From positions 186,001 through 250,000 of the forward strand of contig NZ_BQUV01000009.1 in NCBI RefSeq assembly GCF_022835695.1: 64,000 bases of DNA, given 5' to 3'. The position numbers and the translations under genes are program-made. The notes below the pieces were generated by a model. The model was not told the origin of the DNA, did no database searches, and saw nothing but the letters and a program-made list of their open reading frames with translations. This DNA is from Bradyrhizobium sp. Ce-3. GTDB lineage: Bacteria; Pseudomonadota; Alphaproteobacteria; Rhizobiales; Xanthobacteraceae. This document shows positions 63,888 to 64,000 of the stretch, in pieces (positions within the stretch are counted from its first letter, which is position 1; each line of letters begins with the position of its first letter).

Positions 63888-64000
63888 TCACCCGTCTGCG
63901 CGAGATGGAAGTGGATGGTCTTCGGTACGCGGCGCCGGCGTGCGGCGGCGCCAGAGATTCTTGCCGAACAGATTCTGGCCGATCATGCCGGCCAGCATCG
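63888..64000 (-). CDS. C-terminal fragment of an unidentified leftward gene
   Basis: An open frame from the window edge to a TGA at 63888-63890. The visible end reads LAGMIGQNLFGKNLW, then a basic RRRTPAPRTEDHP tail, which looks like the last helix and cytoplasmic tail of a membrane protein. Four bases separate it from the RidA start, so both should be in one operon. The family cannot be named from this piece. Confidence 0.55.
   Translation of the reverse strand, partial: MLAGMIGQNLFGKNLWRRRTPAPRTEDHPLPSRADG

Overview
The window looks like a piece of an alphaproteobacterial chromosome of the Bradyrhizobium type. It is GC-rich throughout and almost every third codon base is G or C. It carries a complete PQQ operon. 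Its D-tartrate dehydratase keeps the active-site numbering of the characterised Bradyrhizobium japonicum enzyme without a gap. It also holds many families known from Bradyrhizobiaceae (DUF6894, DUF3297, DUF1236, DUF3096, DUF2007, TIGR02301) and several families of short interspersed palindromic repeats. No rRNA, tRNA, CRISPR array, transposase or prophage gene was seen. This is core-like chromosome rather than an island.

Region by region. 1-7.6 kb is a redox module: the leftward operon pqqA-B-C-D-E with a proline iminopeptidase coupled to its end, then a rightward DUF6894 protein, a secreted PQQ-type sugar dehydrogenase and a di-haem cytochrome c. 7.7-15 kb holds an amidase, glutathione peroxidase with a DUF3297 partner, D-tartrate dehydratase, a DUF2157-like membrane protein and a TonB-dependent siderophore receptor. 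15-22 kb holds malonyl-CoA decarboxylase, a divergent AraC regulator/MFS pair, a class III nucleotide cyclase fused across the membrane to a SUMF1-like domain, a DUF4399 protein and a solute-binding protein. 22-25 kb has a formate/nitrite channel behind a near-perfect sigma-54 promoter, followed by a PP2C phosphatase-protein kinase fusion.

25-33 kb is mixed metabolism: molybdate-type binding protein, intracellular PHA depolymerase, GST, cupin, an enolase-superfamily enzyme with a branched-chain-type binding protein, and an AraC-GyrI regulator. 34-41 kb is housekeeping: polyprenyl diphosphate synthase, DUF2007, a TrmN6-like methyltransferase whose N-terminus is encoded by a repeat element, an S49 peptidase, and glyQ-glyS with unusual insertions in glyS. 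41-47 kb has a second methyltransferase, an internally duplicated protein of unknown function and pyruvate phosphate dikinase with a histone-H1-like N-terminal tail.

47-64 kb holds a SleB-type wall hydrolase, an MFS carrier, an AcuI/YhdH reductase, a large DUF2339 membrane protein, a tyrosine-phosphatase-like protein, the coupled group ygfZ-tag-HD hydrolase, dihydroorotase, a HAD phosphatase/TIGR02301 pair, a NUDIX hydrolase, an SRAP (YedK/HMCES) protein ending in a clamp-binding-like motif, and a RidA protein. The two window ends cut a DUF1501 gene (left) and an unidentified leftward gene (right).

How genes work together: the pqq operon should supply cofactor to the neighbouring dehydrogenase, whose electrons can pass to the adjacent cytochrome c. 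The sigma-54 promoter ties the FNT channel, and probably the kinase/phosphatase after it, to nitrogen control. The best leads for new biology are the cyclase-SUMF1 receptor, the PP2C-kinase beside the nitrite channel, the inserts in glyS, the H1-like tail of PPDK, the duplicated protein at 41.9 kb and repeat elements recruited into coding sequence.
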